A stretch of DNA of 64,000 bases from JBKQVT01 sp963727245 (GTDB lineage Bacteria; Planctomycetota; Planctomycetia; Pirellulales; Thermoguttaceae), in contig CAVSFO010000006.1 in assembly GCA_963727245.1 (NCBI GenBank), positions 124,001 to 188,000 of the forward strand. Direction: 5' to 3'. The translations under genes and the position numbers were made by a program. Numbering within the stretch: the first letter of the stretch is position 1; each line of letters begins with the position of its first letter. Below, piece after piece: positions 18,575 to 27,926 of this stretch. Under the pieces are notes generated by a model that saw nothing but the letters and a program-made list of their open reading frames with translations, ran no database searches and was not told the origin of the DNA.

Positions 18575-19725
18575 CTATGGCCGGGCCTCCCAAGGCATGT
18601 CCTGCGCTGCCCCGGTCTCCGGCGCGGCGTCCAAGGCCGCGCGCATGGCCCGCAGGTTTTCCGCGGGGGTGTTTTCATTGATATAGTCGCTGGTGCCGAG
18701 GATGAAGCGGCCGTGCCGGGCGGCGATCCGCGCCATTTCCACAACGCGCTGGCGCACCATGGCCGGCGTCGCCTTTCGCAGGAACTCGATCTGGTCGATC
18801 CCTCCCATCAGCCCGATCGCCGGCATGATCCGCATGGCTTCGATCAGATCGGTGTCCCCGAACGGCGGCGGCGTGAGCGATTCGTAGATGTCCATGCCGA
18901 TCTCGCACAGCATCGGCAGCAGCAGTGCCGCGCGGCCGCAGTTGTGATAGATGGCGCGCCCTCCGCAGGCGTGCAAGGCGTTCATCAAGCGCCGTTCATA
19001 CTCCAAGACGTAGCGGCGGAAGTATTCCGGCCCGACCGTCAGCGCCGTTCGCCTCGTTGCCGCCCACGCTCAGGAACTCGGCGCCTGCCGCCACGAACTG
19101 CCGCACTTTCTCCAGGTTCCTGTCGAGGAAGTAGCAGATCAGAGCGCGGTAGAATCCCTCGTCGTCCAGCGGATCGACCAGGACGGCATGGCCCCGCATC
19201 AGGTAGGCGACTTCGTTGAACGCGCCCTGGATCCAGGGTGCAACAATTCCCTTGTCGCCGACCAATTGCCGGGCGCAGCGTGATCTCCGCCGCATCGATC
19301 GCCGGCACCGGGGGCTGGTAGCGCATGCAGAGGTCGAGATCGGCGGCCGATTTGATGGGCGGCTCGACGATAAAGCAACTCGACTCGTACTCGTAGAGCC
19401 GGTTGGACTGCATGACTCGGCGCAGTTGTCCACCGGGGGTGCTCACGGTCACGGTGGTGAGCATCTTCAGCGTGTCTCCCGTTTCCGTCACCCGGGGTTT
19501 CCAGTCGGGACCCTCGACCGTGAAGTCGTCATAAGCCGGCGTGCAGTTGCGGTGGATGAGGTCGAAACCGAATTCCTCGCAGACGGCGATGGTTTCCACG
19601 ACCGGGTCGATCGCGTTGTCGCGGCGGTGCTCCTTGATGAAGTTGACGTGCAGAAAGGGAGCCAGCGCCGGCCGGTCCACCGGCAGTCCGGAAATGGTGT
19701 GGAGGATTCGCTGGCGGCTGTTCAT
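18575..19725 (-). CDS. Uroporphyrinogen decarboxylase-like (URO-D fold) protein, two frameshifts
   Basis: Starts at the ATG 19723-19725 (MNSRQRILHTISGLPVDRPALAPF), a typical beginning for URO-D-fold proteins found in planctomycete sugar loci. Homology continues through three frames: breaks near 19270 (ITL then LVGDKGIVAPWIQGAFNEV) and near 19040 (SVGGNEA then EYERRLMNALHACGGRAIYHNCG). The C-terminal half has CGGRAIYHNCG and GTSDYINENTPAENL, typical of the corrinoid-methyltransferase-like branch rather than haem biosynthesis. Reconstructed length is about 383 residues. It is the last gene of the minus-strand operon, 11 bases after the symporter. Role in the locus is unknown. Confidence 0.7.
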
Positions 19726-19736
19726 CTTGCGGCCTT

Positions 19737-21389
19737 TCAGTCGACGATGCCCGTCATGAAGCCGAATCGAACGTAGAGGAACACGGTGAAGCCGAAAATG
19801 ATCAGCCACCAGAAGAGCGGGTTGCGCAGGCCGCGGGCGCGGGCCCGCATCTCGACGGGAAGTCGGAGGCTCTCTTTGTTCCAGATAAGCCCCTTCAACT
19901 CTGCTTCCGGTCGCGGCTTGGTCAGCAAGCTCACCAGGACGCAGACGAGGATGCAAATCCAGAAGGCGACACCCGTCCGGTTAATGAAGGGGCTCAGATG
20001 CGTGACGATGACCTTCGGCAGGTGGGGCGGGACGAGGCCGGGGATCTTGAACCCGCCCGTCAGCCATTTCAGCGACAGCGTCAGGGGGATGGTCAACAGC
20101 CCGGCCGCCAGCGCGCCCATTGGGTGGTGCGCTTCCAGAGGATTCCCAGCAGGAACATGGTGGCGATGCCGGGCGTGAACATGCCATAGACATCCAAGAG
20201 GTAGAGGAACACGGGCGTGTCTTGCTTGCCCAGCGTCATGATGGCGCACGTCATCGAGATCGTGAAGATGACGATGCCCGTCATGCGGCCGAAACGCACC
20301 GCCTGGCGATCGGTGGCGTTCTTGTTGACGTAGGGCAGGTAGAAATCGACCGTGGCGATGGTCGAGCACGAGTTGACGGCGCCGGAGAGGTGAGACATGA
20401 TCGCGGCGATCAGTCCGGCCATGACCAGTCCCACCAACCCTGAAGGAAGGAGTTGGTAGACCAGCGTCGGAAACACCATGTCCGCCTTGGCAAGATGCCG
20501 GCCGATGATCAGCGGCGCCACCAATCCCGGCAAGATGTAGATCACCGGCAGCAGCACCTGCAGGTAATTGACGGCGACCACGCCCATGCGGGCGTGCCAT
20601 TCGTCTTTGGCGGCCAGACGGCGCTGGACGATGAACTGGTTGGCCGCACAGTAGAATACGCTGATGCACGGCAAAGCGCCGAGAAACATGGTCCACGGGA
20701 ACGAGTCGTTGGTGGAAGACAGCAGCAGATGCCAGTCGTCGCACCGTTGGAAGAGGCCGCTCAGCCCGCCCACGTGCGGATGCCAGAGGGCCTTGACGGC
20801 CAAGATTGTGCCACCGCTCATCAGGACGACCAACTGCAGCATCTCGGTCCATACCACGGCGCAGGCCGCCGGTGACCGTGTAGATGCCCGTCAGCACGGC
20901 CAGCGCGACCGTCGCCTGCCAGATCTCCACGCCGGGCAGGAGCGTATGGATGGCCAGGGCGCCCAGGTAGAGCACGGCGGCGATTTCCACAAAAACGTAG
21001 GTCAGCAGGATGAGCACGGCATAGACCGTCCGGGCCGCGCCGCCGTAGCGGCGATCGAGGAACTCCGGCATGGTATAGAAGCCGTTGCGAAGATAGAACG
21101 GCAGGAAGATCCACAACAGGGCGAAGAAGCCGGTGAAGACGGCGGGCCAGGCGACGTTCATGGCGGCGAAGCCCACGAAGTAGGCCGTGCCCATGATACT
21201 GACGAAATGGTGGCTCGAGATGTTCGCGGCGATGATGCTGCCGCCCACCATCCACCAGGGAAGTTTGTCGCCGGCCAGGAAGTAGTCGCGCTTCGAGCTT
21301 CCGGCCTTGCGCGAGGCGATTGCGCCGAGGACCAAGATCACCGCGAAATAGACGCCGAAAATGCCGATATCGAGGGCCGATAACTTCAT
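19737..21389 (-). CDS. Sodium:solute symporter (SSS/SLC5 family), two frameshifts
   Basis: About 550 residues with 13-14 predicted transmembrane segments. The N-terminus (DYFLAGDKLPWWMVGGSIIAANISSHHFV) and YLRNGFYTMPEFLDRRYGG are characteristic of sodium/sugar cotransporters. The frame breaks near 20865 (GLR then VWTEMLQLVVLM; two bases missing from a GC run) and near 20118 (RTT then MGALAAGLL; one C missing). The internal frame at 20093-20857 carries the central helices including FLGALPCISVFYCAANQFIVQRRLAAK. Its ATG overlaps the stop of the upstream hydrolase-like gene (ATGA), so both are translationally coupled; it probably imports the sugar they release. Confidence 0.85.
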   Translation of the reverse strand: MKLSALDIGIFGVYFAVILVLGAIASRKAGSSKRDYFLAGDKLPWWMVGGSIIAANISSHHFVSIMGTAYFVGFAAMNVAWPAVFTGFFALLWIFLPFYLRNGFYTMPEFLDRRYGGAARTVYAVLILLTYVFVEIAAVLYLGALAIHTLLPGVEIWQATVALAVLTGIYTVTGGLRRGMDRDAAVGRPDERWHNLGRQGPLASARGRAERPLPTVRRLASAAVFHQRLVPVDHVSRRFAVHQRILLCGQPVHRPAPSGRQRRMARPHGRGRRQLPAGAAAGDLHLAGIGGAADHRPASCQGGHGVSDAGLPTPSFRVGGTGHGRTDRRDHVSPLRRRQLVLDHRHGRFLPALRQQERHRSPGGAFRPHDGHRHLHDLDDVRHHDAGQARHARVPLPLGCLWHVHARHRHHVPAGNPLEAHHPMGALAAGLLTIPLTLSLKWLTGGFKIPGLVPPHLPKVIVTHLSPFINRTGVAFWICILVCVLVSLLTKPRPEAELKGLIWNKESLRLPVEMRARARGLRNPLFWWLIIFGFTVFLYVRFGFMTGIVD

Positions 21390-23499
21390 CTGACGAGCAC
21401 CTCGAAGAGCCGGATGCCGCCGTTGTCGAGCACGCCCGTGGTCAGATGCCCCTGGGCGGCGCTCAGCACCGTCGTTTGCACCATGGCGCCGGCGCCGTCA
21501 TAGTGCTTCACCTGGTAATTGCCGGAAGCCGAGGGAAGCCAGGGCTGCGGGTCGCAGGCCAGGTCGAAGGCGCGGGCTCTGCCGCTGGTGTTGACCACGA
21601 TGACGAGCACTTTGCCCGGCAACACATAGGCGGCCACCAGCGCCTCGGGGCATGGCTGGCTGAGGATGCACTCGCCGATCAGCGTGCCCTCGGTGAAATA
21701 GGGGAGAAACGCCGCACGCAGGCGGGCGCATTGCTTGAGGGCCTGGCTCAGTTCCGGGTGGTTGGCGATCCAATCGGTGCCGTTGGCCCCGTCGGGTTTC
21801 CGCGGCTCGGCGTTCAGGTAGCGGTTCAGGGCAAAGCCCCATTTCACGTCCGCCGGCGAGGCGTCGACGTTGAGGTTGATCCGCGGCGTGGGAAACGCGA
21901 TCGTCGTCGCTCGGCAGTCCTTCAACATGTCCCAGTTCCAGGTGTAATCGAGGTAATCGCAGGAGACCTCCATGGCGCCCACTTCCTCGGCGGAAAAGGT
22001 CGATTGGGGGTCCCGCTGCCGCGAGTACGCCCGAATCTGCCGGGTGAGCGTGAGCACGTTCGGTTCCGGCGGCTCGATGAAATACTGGTCCCAGGAGAGC
22101 GAGGGGATGCCCATGTCCACGAGGCGCCGGCAGGAGGCGAGCACCTCCTGCTGCCAGACGGCGTTGTGCGAGTCGACCTGCACCGAGCGGTAGGCGCCGG
22201 CATAAGGCGGCTGGAAGCGCGGAATGAACTCGGGGTGGAAGGTCCAGTTTTCGCTGCCCACCATCTTCAGGCCGTATTTGGCGGCAGACTTCTTCTTGGC
22301 ATTGAAGACGCTGATGAACGGGACCAGGTTCACGCCGAGTTTTTTGCACTCGGCCACGGCCCGGACAAATCCCTCGTCGCCGCCGAGGTGCTTGTAAAAC
22401 GGCGGCAGCGGCAAGAGGAAGCCCTCCTGCGGCCCCCACACAACCATTTCGTCCAGCCCGTGCTGCTTGGCCTCCTTGGCCAGCTTGGGCAGGTCGGCGA
22501 AGGTAAGGTTGGCATCTTGCGGGTCGTCGGGATAGTTGCGCGAAAGCCAGACGGTGCGAAAGCCCAGCCCGCGGCGGACGTGCTCCGGCAGCGGCACAAC
22601 CCGCTTGATGTTCTGGCCGACCCAGGCCCGGTACGGCTCAATCCCTTTGGCCCAGCCGGCAGCGTGCGGCGTGAGCCAGTAGTCGCCGCTCTGCCACGGC
22701 ACCCGGCGGCGATGGTCACGGCTTGCGGGAACACCATGCGGAGTTTCTTGTTGGTCTCCCAAAGGTGCAGCATCATGACCATCGGCGGCTGAAAGCCCCA
22801 CTGGCGGGAAAACAGGCTCAGCCCACCGCGGAGGCTGCCGTAGTCGATCCAGCGCACGATCATCTCGCTGTAGAGGCCGTGGGCCGTCAGGTGCGCCACG
22901 CCCGGATTGCCCTCCAGCGGCGCAGGCGGGGAGGGGCGTAGCTCGGCGAACGGCCTGGTGACGCATCCTCCGCAGCGGACTTCGCTCGGCGCGGCGCCCT
23001 GGATCGGCACCAGCCCGACCAGGTCCGGGAAGAGGACCTGCGTGACCGGTCTATTCGAGCGATTCTCAATCGAGCAACTCATGCTGACCGAGCGGCCATC
23101 CGGCGCCGCCTTGAACGTGACCGTCGCCGCCACGGCGCCGCTTTCCGAGCGGCCGCCGAACTGGTCCCAGTGGACCGTAATCGTGTCGGCGGTCTTCGTG
23201 ATCTTGACGGCCTTCGAGCACCGCGCGGATACAGTCGCCATCGAGCCCGGCTTTTCTCCGGGCTGCGACAGATCGACCAGGCCGGCCGCCTCGGGCGTGG
23301 TGTCGAGGATCGTTCCGGCGCCGGGATAGGAAAGCCGCAGGAGGACGCCGGAGTCCTCGTCCAGCACGATCTGCAGTCCGTTGAGGGTCGCCGAGACGGG
23401 CGCCGCCAGGGCACGGTTCGATCCGCCGCCGGGCAGCACTAGCACGGTCGCGGCTGCCAGCGGCAGCAACGTCCAAACGGAAAGTGTGCGTCGGTTCAT
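21386..23499 (-). CDS. Secreted hydrolase-like protein, copy 1 of a tandem pair, one frameshift
   Basis: Reconstructed length about 704 residues. Signal peptide MNRRTLSVWTLLPLAAAT; N-terminal beta-sandwich domain (about 30-300); C-terminal TIM-barrel-like domain with WGPQEGFLLPLPPFYKHLGG, SVFNAKKKSAAKYGLK and SLSWDQYFIEPPEPN, then a short C-terminal beta domain. The pattern fits uncharacterised glycoside-hydrolase-like families (possibly DUF6259). The frame breaks near 22695 between QAVTIAAG and YWLTPHAAGWAKG, at GGCACCCGG, where copy 2 has GGCGCCCCGG. Its stop overlaps the symporter ATG. It is closely similar to copy 2. Confidence 0.75.
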
Positions 23500-23617
23500 C
23501 GTTCTGCTCCCTTGCGCATGAACAGGGGACACCACCGGTAACTGGGGCTAGGGGATCGTGGCCGACGCCAACGCCGACGGCCGAGGAAACCAGTGATGCC
23601 CCCGTTCACGCCCCAAG

Positions 23618-25732
23618 TCATCTGGCCAGCACCTCGAACAGCGAGATGCCGCCTTTCTCCAGCACTTCCGTGGTCAGATGCCGGCTCGCGCGGTCGAGCT
23701 GCGCTCTTTGTACAATCGCGCCATTGCCGTCATAGTGCTTCAGCTCGTAATTGCCGGAAGCCGAGGGGATCCAGGGCTGCGGATCGCAGGCCAGGTCGAA
23801 GGCGCGGGCTTTGTCACTGGTGTTGACCACGATGACGAGCACTTTGCCCGGCAGGACATAGGCCGCCACCAGCGCCTCGGGGCATGGCTGGCTGAGGATG
23901 CACTCGCCGATCAGCGTGCCCTCGGTGAAATAAGGGAGAAACGTGGCACGCAGGCGGGCGCATTGCTTGAGGGCCTGGCTCAGTTCCGGGTGGTTGGCGA
24001 TCCAATCGGTGCCGTTGGCCCCGTCGGGTTTCCGCGGCTGCACGTTCAGGTAACGGTTCAGCGCAAAGCCCCATTTCACGTCCGCCGGCGAGGCGTCGAC
24101 GTTGAGGTTGATCCGCGGCGTGGGAAACGCGCTGGTGACGGCTCGGCAGTCCTTCAACATGTCCCAGTTCCAGGTGTAATCGAAATAGTCGCAGGAGACC
24201 TCCAAGGCGAAAAAGTCTTCCGCGGAAAAGGTCGATTGGGGATCCCGTTGCCGCGAGTAAGCCCGGATCTGCCGGGTGAGCGTGAGCACGTTCGGTTCCG
24301 GCGGTTCGATGATATACTGGTCCCAGGAGAGCGAGGGGATGCCCATGTCCACGAGGCGCCGGCACGAGGCGAGCACTTCCTGCTGCCAGATGACATTGTG
24401 CGAGTTGATCTGCACGCAACTGTACGCGTTGGCATAAGGAGGCTGGAAGCGCGGAATGAACTCGGGGTGGAAGGTCCAGTTCTGGCTGCCCACGGCCTTC
24501 AGGCCGTACCTGGCGGCCGTCTTCTCTTTGGCATTGAAGACGCTGATGAAAGGGGCCACGTTGACGCCGAGTTTCTTGCACTCGGCCACGGCCCGGACAA
24601 ACCCCTCGTCTCCGCCGAGGTGCTGATAAAACGGCGGCAGCGGCAAGAGGAATGCCTCCTGCGGTCCCCACACGACCATTTCGTCCAGCCCGTGCTGTTT
24701 GGCTTCCTTGGCCAGCTTGGGCAGGTCGGCGAAGGTCCAGTTGGCATCTTGCGGGTCGTCGGGATAGTAGCGCGAAAGCCAGACGGTGCGGAAGCCCAGC
24801 CCGCGGCGGACATGCTCCGGCAGCGGCACAACCCGCTTGATGTTCTGGCCGACCCAGGCCCGGTACGGCTCGATTCCCTTGGCCCAGCCGGCGGCATGCG
24901 GCGTCAGCCAGTACTCGCCGCTCTGCCACGGCGCCCCGGCGACGATCGTCACGGCTTGCGGGAATACCATGCGGAGTTTCTTGTTGGTCTCCCAAAGGTG
25001 CAGCATCATGACCATCGGCGGCTGAAAGCCCCATTGGCGGGAAAACAGGCTCAGCCCACCGCGGAGGCTGCCGTAGTCGATCCAGCGCACCATCATCCCG
25101 TTGCGCACGCCGCCGGCGGCTATCAAGCGTGCCACGCCTGGATTGCCCTCCAGCGGCGCGGGCGGCGAGGGGCGTAGCTCGGCGAACGGCCTGGTGACGC
25201 ATCCGCCGCAGCGGACCTCGGTCGGCGCATCGCCATTTATCGGCACCAGTCCCACCAGGTCCGGGAAGAGGACTTGGGTGACCGGTCTATTCGAGCGATT
25301 ATCAATCCAACAGCTCATGCTGAGTGAGCGGCCATCCGGCGCCGCCTTGAACGTGACCGTTGCCGCCACGGCGCCGCTTTCCGAGCGGCCGCCGAACCGG
25401 TCCCAGTGAATCGTAATCGTGTCGGCGGTCTTCGTGATCCTGACGTTCTTCGAGCGCCGCGCGGATACAGTTGCCATCGAGCCCGGCTTTTCTCCGGGCT
25501 GCGACAGATCGACCAGGCCGGCCGCCTCGGGCGTGGTGTCGAGGATCGTCCCGGCGCCGGGATAGGAAAGCCGCAGGAGGACGCCGCTCTCCTCGTCCAA
25601 CACGATTTGCAGTCCGTTGAGGGTCGCTGAGACGGGCGCCGCCAGGGCACGGTCGCAGCCGCCGCCGAGCAGCAGCATGGTTCCGGCTGCCAGCGGCAGC
25701 AAAGTCCAAACGGAAAGTGTGCGTCGGTTCAT
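23618..25732 (-). CDS. Secreted hydrolase-like protein, copy 2 of a tandem pair, intact
   Basis: An uninterrupted 704-residue paralogue of the gene at 21386-23499, differing by scattered substitutions and a few clustered changes (for example LIAAGGVRNGMMV versus LTAHGLYSEMIV, and EDFFALE versus EEVGAME). Same signal peptide, N-terminal beta-sandwich and barrel-like domain with candidate acidic residues in SLSWDQYIIEPPEPN and MVVWGPQEAF. Probably exported to the periplasm or outside to cleave a glycan whose product enters through the symporter. It starts 18 bases after the stop of the third, short paralogue. Enzymatic activity is inferred, not shown. Confidence 0.75.
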   Translation of the reverse strand: MNRRTLSVWTLLPLAAGTMLLLGGGCDRALAAPVSATLNGLQIVLDEESGVLLRLSYPGAGTILDTTPEAAGLVDLSQPGEKPGSMATVSARRSKNVRITKTADTITIHWDRFGGRSESGAVAATVTFKAAPDGRSLSMSCWIDNRSNRPVTQVLFPDLVGLVPINGDAPTEVRCGGCVTRPFAELRPSPPAPLEGNPGVARLIAAGGVRNGMMVRWIDYGSLRGGLSLFSRQWGFQPPMVMMLHLWETNKKLRMVFPQAVTIVAGAPWQSGEYWLTPHAAGWAKGIEPYRAWVGQNIKRVVPLPEHVRRGLGFRTVWLSRYYPDDPQDANWTFADLPKLAKEAKQHGLDEMVVWGPQEAFLLPLPPFYQHLGGDEGFVRAVAECKKLGVNVAPFISVFNAKEKTAARYGLKAVGSQNWTFHPEFIPRFQPPYANAYSCVQINSHNVIWQQEVLASCRRLVDMGIPSLSWDQYIIEPPEPNVLTLTRQIRAYSRQRDPQSTFSAEDFFALEVSCDYFDYTWNWDMLKDCRAVTSAFPTPRINLNVDASPADVKWGFALNRYLNVQPRKPDGANGTDWIANHPELSQALKQCARLRATFLPYFTEGTLIGECILSQPCPEALVAAYVLPGKVLVIVVNTSDKARAFDLACDPQPWIPSASGNYELKHYDGNGAIVQRAQLDRASRHLTTEVLEKGGISLFEVLAR

Positions 25733-25749
25733 CGTTCTGCTCGCTTGGG

Positions 25750-26673
25750 CTACGGCCGCTTGGGTTGCTCTTTGAGCCAGGCGCGGTAGGGGGCGTCCGC
25801 TTCCGCCCGGCCTTGGCTATACGGCGTCAGACAGTAATCGCAGCTCTGCCAGGTATCTCCCTTGGCCAGATTTACGTAATGGCAACACATCATCCGCAGC
25901 CGGTCGTTCCTCTCCCAATATTGGAGCATGACGATCGGCCCTTTCTCCCAGACCGAGCGGCGGGGAAAGAAGGCGAAGCCCCCTTTCTCCGCGCCGAAGA
26001 GCATCCAGCGGCCAACGTCCTGGCTGTCCTTGCCGTCGGAGGTGAATTGGGCAAACATCGAGTTCCAGGCATAGAACTGGTCGCGATCGGGTTTCATGAG
26101 GGACTGAAACGATTTGACGACCGTGCCTCCGCCCCCGCCGCTGCGGAACTCGGTCTGCGCCGGGCCGGCCAGCGGGAGCAGCCCTAGAAAATCGGGAAAG
26201 AGGACTTGCCGGACGGCGTTGCCGGAGTGGTTCTCGATCCGACATGCCATGATCACCGACTTCTTGTCAGCAGCCGCCTTCAGCGTAACCGTGGCCGAGA
26301 CGCCGCCGGGCACGGCAAAGGCCGTGCGGCTCGCCCCCAGGCGGTCCCAGTGAATCGTCACCTGGTCGGCCGCTTTTGTGATCTGGGTCCCAGCGGAGAA
26401 CCGGGAAGCCAATCGCAGCGGCTCGAACTGCGGCACGGGATAGGCGAGGTCGAGAATGCTGGCATACTCGGGCGTGGTGCGAAGCATCTCGCCCGGCCCC
26501 GGATACGTCAGGCTCAAGAGGCTTCCCGATCGCTGGTCCAAGACGATTTTCAGGCCATTGAGTTCGACGGTCACTGTTTCGGCCGGTTTTTCCGCAGCCT
26601 GGATGGCGTGCGAGAAACCGGCGGCAAACCACGTGATGGCCACACACGGCAGGATGATCGATAGTCTTTTCAT
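25750..26673 (-). CDS. N-terminal-only paralogue of the tandem hydrolase-like proteins
   Basis: A 307-residue protein starting MKRLSIILPCVAITWFAAGF (signal peptide). It is diverged but collinear with the first about 310 residues of the two 704-residue neighbours: NGLKIVLDQRSGSLLSLTYPGPG, VRQVLFPDFLGLLPL, CDYCLTPYSQGRAEADAPYRAWL. It ends in frame at KEQPKRP just where the barrel domain begins in the others. It could be a truncated relic or a stand-alone sugar-binding domain. First gene of the five-gene minus-strand operon. A longer frame start (26991) is not supported by a signal peptide. Confidence 0.65.
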   Translation of the reverse strand: MKRLSIILPCVAITWFAAGFSHAIQAAEKPAETVTVELNGLKIVLDQRSGSLLSLTYPGPGEMLRTTPEYASILDLAYPVPQFEPLRLASRFSAGTQITKAADQVTIHWDRLGASRTAFAVPGGVSATVTLKAAADKKSVIMACRIENHSGNAVRQVLFPDFLGLLPLAGPAQTEFRSGGGGGTVVKSFQSLMKPDRDQFYAWNSMFAQFTSDGKDSQDVGRWMLFGAEKGGFAFFPRRSVWEKGPIVMLQYWERNDRLRMMCCHYVNLAKGDTWQSCDYCLTPYSQGRAEADAPYRAWLKEQPKRP

Positions 26674-27025
26674 GATGGCGGCCCCATTGTTGCCTGACTG
26701 AATCCACGGTCCCCGATAAAGTGCTCCCCAGACACGTTTGGAAACCCCGCTGGGTATCCGATTATCGCTCCCCGGTCGGGATGCGGTCAACCGCCTCATC
26801 GAATCTTGCCCCCCTCGAATCGCATCCCCCCGAACCCAGTGAAGGCAGACCACTACGCTGTGGGGGACTGGATCATGGCAGGCGCCAGAGCGTGTCGCGG
26901 TGGACCCGGCAAGACGTTCTGTCGAGCGGATTGTCCCCCTCCACGAGCAGAACATTTGTTTCGGACGCGATAATTTTTTAGTAGATTGCATCGAGCGAAG
27001 CCCTTCCCTTTGCCGCGGCTTTCGC
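26674..27025. other. Intergenic region upstream of the hydrolase operon
   Basis: Gene-free stretch that should hold the promoter of the minus-strand hydrolase-symporter operon. No convincing -10/-35 pair or regulator binding palindrome was identified. It merges into the promoter of the candidate small RNA at 27026. Confidence 0.3.
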
Positions 27026-27031
27026 TACAAT
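27026..27031 (+). promoter_or_regulatory. TACAAT -10 element of the candidate small RNA
   Basis: GCTACAATGG, placed about 7 bases before the predicted RNA start. The same TACAAT hexamer occurs upstream of the genes at 27294 and 53633. No clear -35 box. Confidence 0.45.
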
Positions 27032-27037
27032 GGATGC

Positions 27038-27110
27038 GGATAGAGATTACCCAACCTGGCGAAAGCCGGGTTGGTGCCCGGATTGGTTGCCTCCCATCCG
27101 GGCTTTTTTT
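27038..27110 (+). ncRNA. Candidate small structured RNA
   Basis: About 73 bases between a TACAAT element and a terminator, with no conserved reading frame. The first structure is a 10-base-pair stem CCAACCUGGC / GCCGGGUUGG closed by a GAAA tetraloop (27051-27074), all pairs being canonical or G-U. The second is the terminator hairpin CCCGGAU / AUCCGGG with a U7 tail (27077-27110). A strong stem with a stable tetraloop right before an intrinsic terminator is a typical bacterial sRNA or short leader architecture. No known RNA family was recognised. It lies between the divergent hydrolase operon and the NPYQSP membrane-protein gene. Confidence 0.45.
27077..27110 (+). terminator. Intrinsic terminator of the candidate small RNA
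   Basis: Stem CCCGGAT (27077-27083) pairs with ATCCGGG (27096-27102) around a 12-base loop, followed by CTTTTTTT. This is the clearest factor-independent terminator in the window. Confidence 0.75.
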
Positions 27111-27173
27111 ATCGCCACAGTTCTTTCACGTCCACGCTTGGCGATCTCGCTGGGAACGGCATCCGTCGCCGAT

Positions 27174-27193
27174 CAAGGGGACTGTCCCCCTTG
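27174..27193. repeat. GGGGACTGTCCCCC palindrome
   Basis: CAAGGGGACTGTCCCCCTTG is a 20-base near-perfect palindrome. It belongs to the same family as the elements at 5691, 54135 and 61447. It lies in the leader region of the NPYQSP membrane-protein gene. Confidence 0.6.
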
Positions 27194-27266
27194 CGCCGCC
27201 GAGCGCCGCTCCATCCTCCACCGCCCGAGCGAGGCCCCGCTCTCTTGCAACTCCCGATGGCCTCGG

Positions 27267-27272
27267 TACAAT
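27267..27272 (+). promoter_or_regulatory. TACAAT -10-like element
   Basis: GGTACAATTT lies 21 bases before the ATG at 27294, predicting a very short leader. No -35 consensus is seen. Confidence 0.4.
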
Positions 27273-27293
27273 TTCGAGGAAGCAGCTTTCTTC

Positions 27294-27926
27294 ATGACCG
27301 ACACCAATCCATACCAGTCGCCCGCTGCGGACGCTACTGCGGCAAGCCCCAGCCCGTTGCAGTTTTTCGTCGTCGGGGCCGTCCTCGGATGCGTGTCCTT
27401 CGTCGCCGCCGTCTCCCTCATACCCGGCGACGTGCCGAGCTCTTCGATACAGAATCTCCTGTTGGCCAATTACGTGGGGTTCTGGTTCCCTATTCTTGTC
27501 GGGCTCTGGTCCGGCTGGACACGACATTCCTGGCGATGGGCGGCGGGAGGCGTGGCCGTCGGGTTCGCCATCGCAGCCTGCTACTACCTGCTTTGCGGCG
27601 ACACGCTCCTCGCCGTCATGGTGGCGTGTCCGTGCCTGCTGGGCGGCATGGCATGCGCGGCCTTCGGCAGTGGGGACAACTCTTGGTACGATGGGATTCT
27701 GGCTCGCTTCGGCAAGGGCCTGCTCGCTGGTTGTGTCTTCGGTCTTGTCTCCATGGTCGTGCTCAATCTGCTGGGGATAAGCTGGTTCCAGGCGCATTCC
27801 CTGGCAGACTGCCAGTGGACCACGTGGCACGACGGGCCGGTCGCCATGGGCGCGGCCAGCGGCCTCTACCTGGTCCTCTTCGTCTGGGCGGCCAATCTCG
27901 GCGTCCTACCCTTGAAACTGTCATAG
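27294..27926 (+). CDS. NPYQSP-type integral membrane protein
   Basis: A 210-residue protein starting MTDTNPYQSPAADA. The NPYQSP N-terminal tag is common on planctomycete membrane proteins. About five or six hydrophobic segments follow (LQFFVVGAVLGCVSFVAAVS; FWFPILVGLWSGW; GGVAVGFAIAACYYLLC; LLAVMVACPCLLGGMACAAFG; LLAGCVFGLVSMVVLNLLG; GLYLVLFVWAANLGVL). A longer frame from 27030 was rejected because it runs through the small RNA and a palindrome and lacks the tag at its start. Function unknown. Confidence 0.75.
   Translation: MTDTNPYQSPAADATAASPSPLQFFVVGAVLGCVSFVAAVSLIPGDVPSSSIQNLLLANYVGFWFPILVGLWSGWTRHSWRWAAGGVAVGFAIAACYYLLCGDTLLAVMVACPCLLGGMACAAFGSGDNSWYDGILARFGKGLLAGCVFGLVSMVVLNLLGISWFQAHSLADCQWTTWHDGPVAMGAASGLYLVLFVWAANLGVLPLKLS

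Noticed and set aside
23678..25177. 499-codon plus-strand frame opposite hydrolase-like copy 2 (and a similar one opposite copy 1)
   Set aside because: Present in both copies because the copies are similar; no recognisable domain, and the minus-strand proteins have signal peptides and conserved blocks.
26674..26991. 106-residue N-terminal extension of the short hydrolase paralogue
   Set aside because: It lacks a signal peptide at its own start, whereas the internal ATG at 26673 begins a typical signal peptide.
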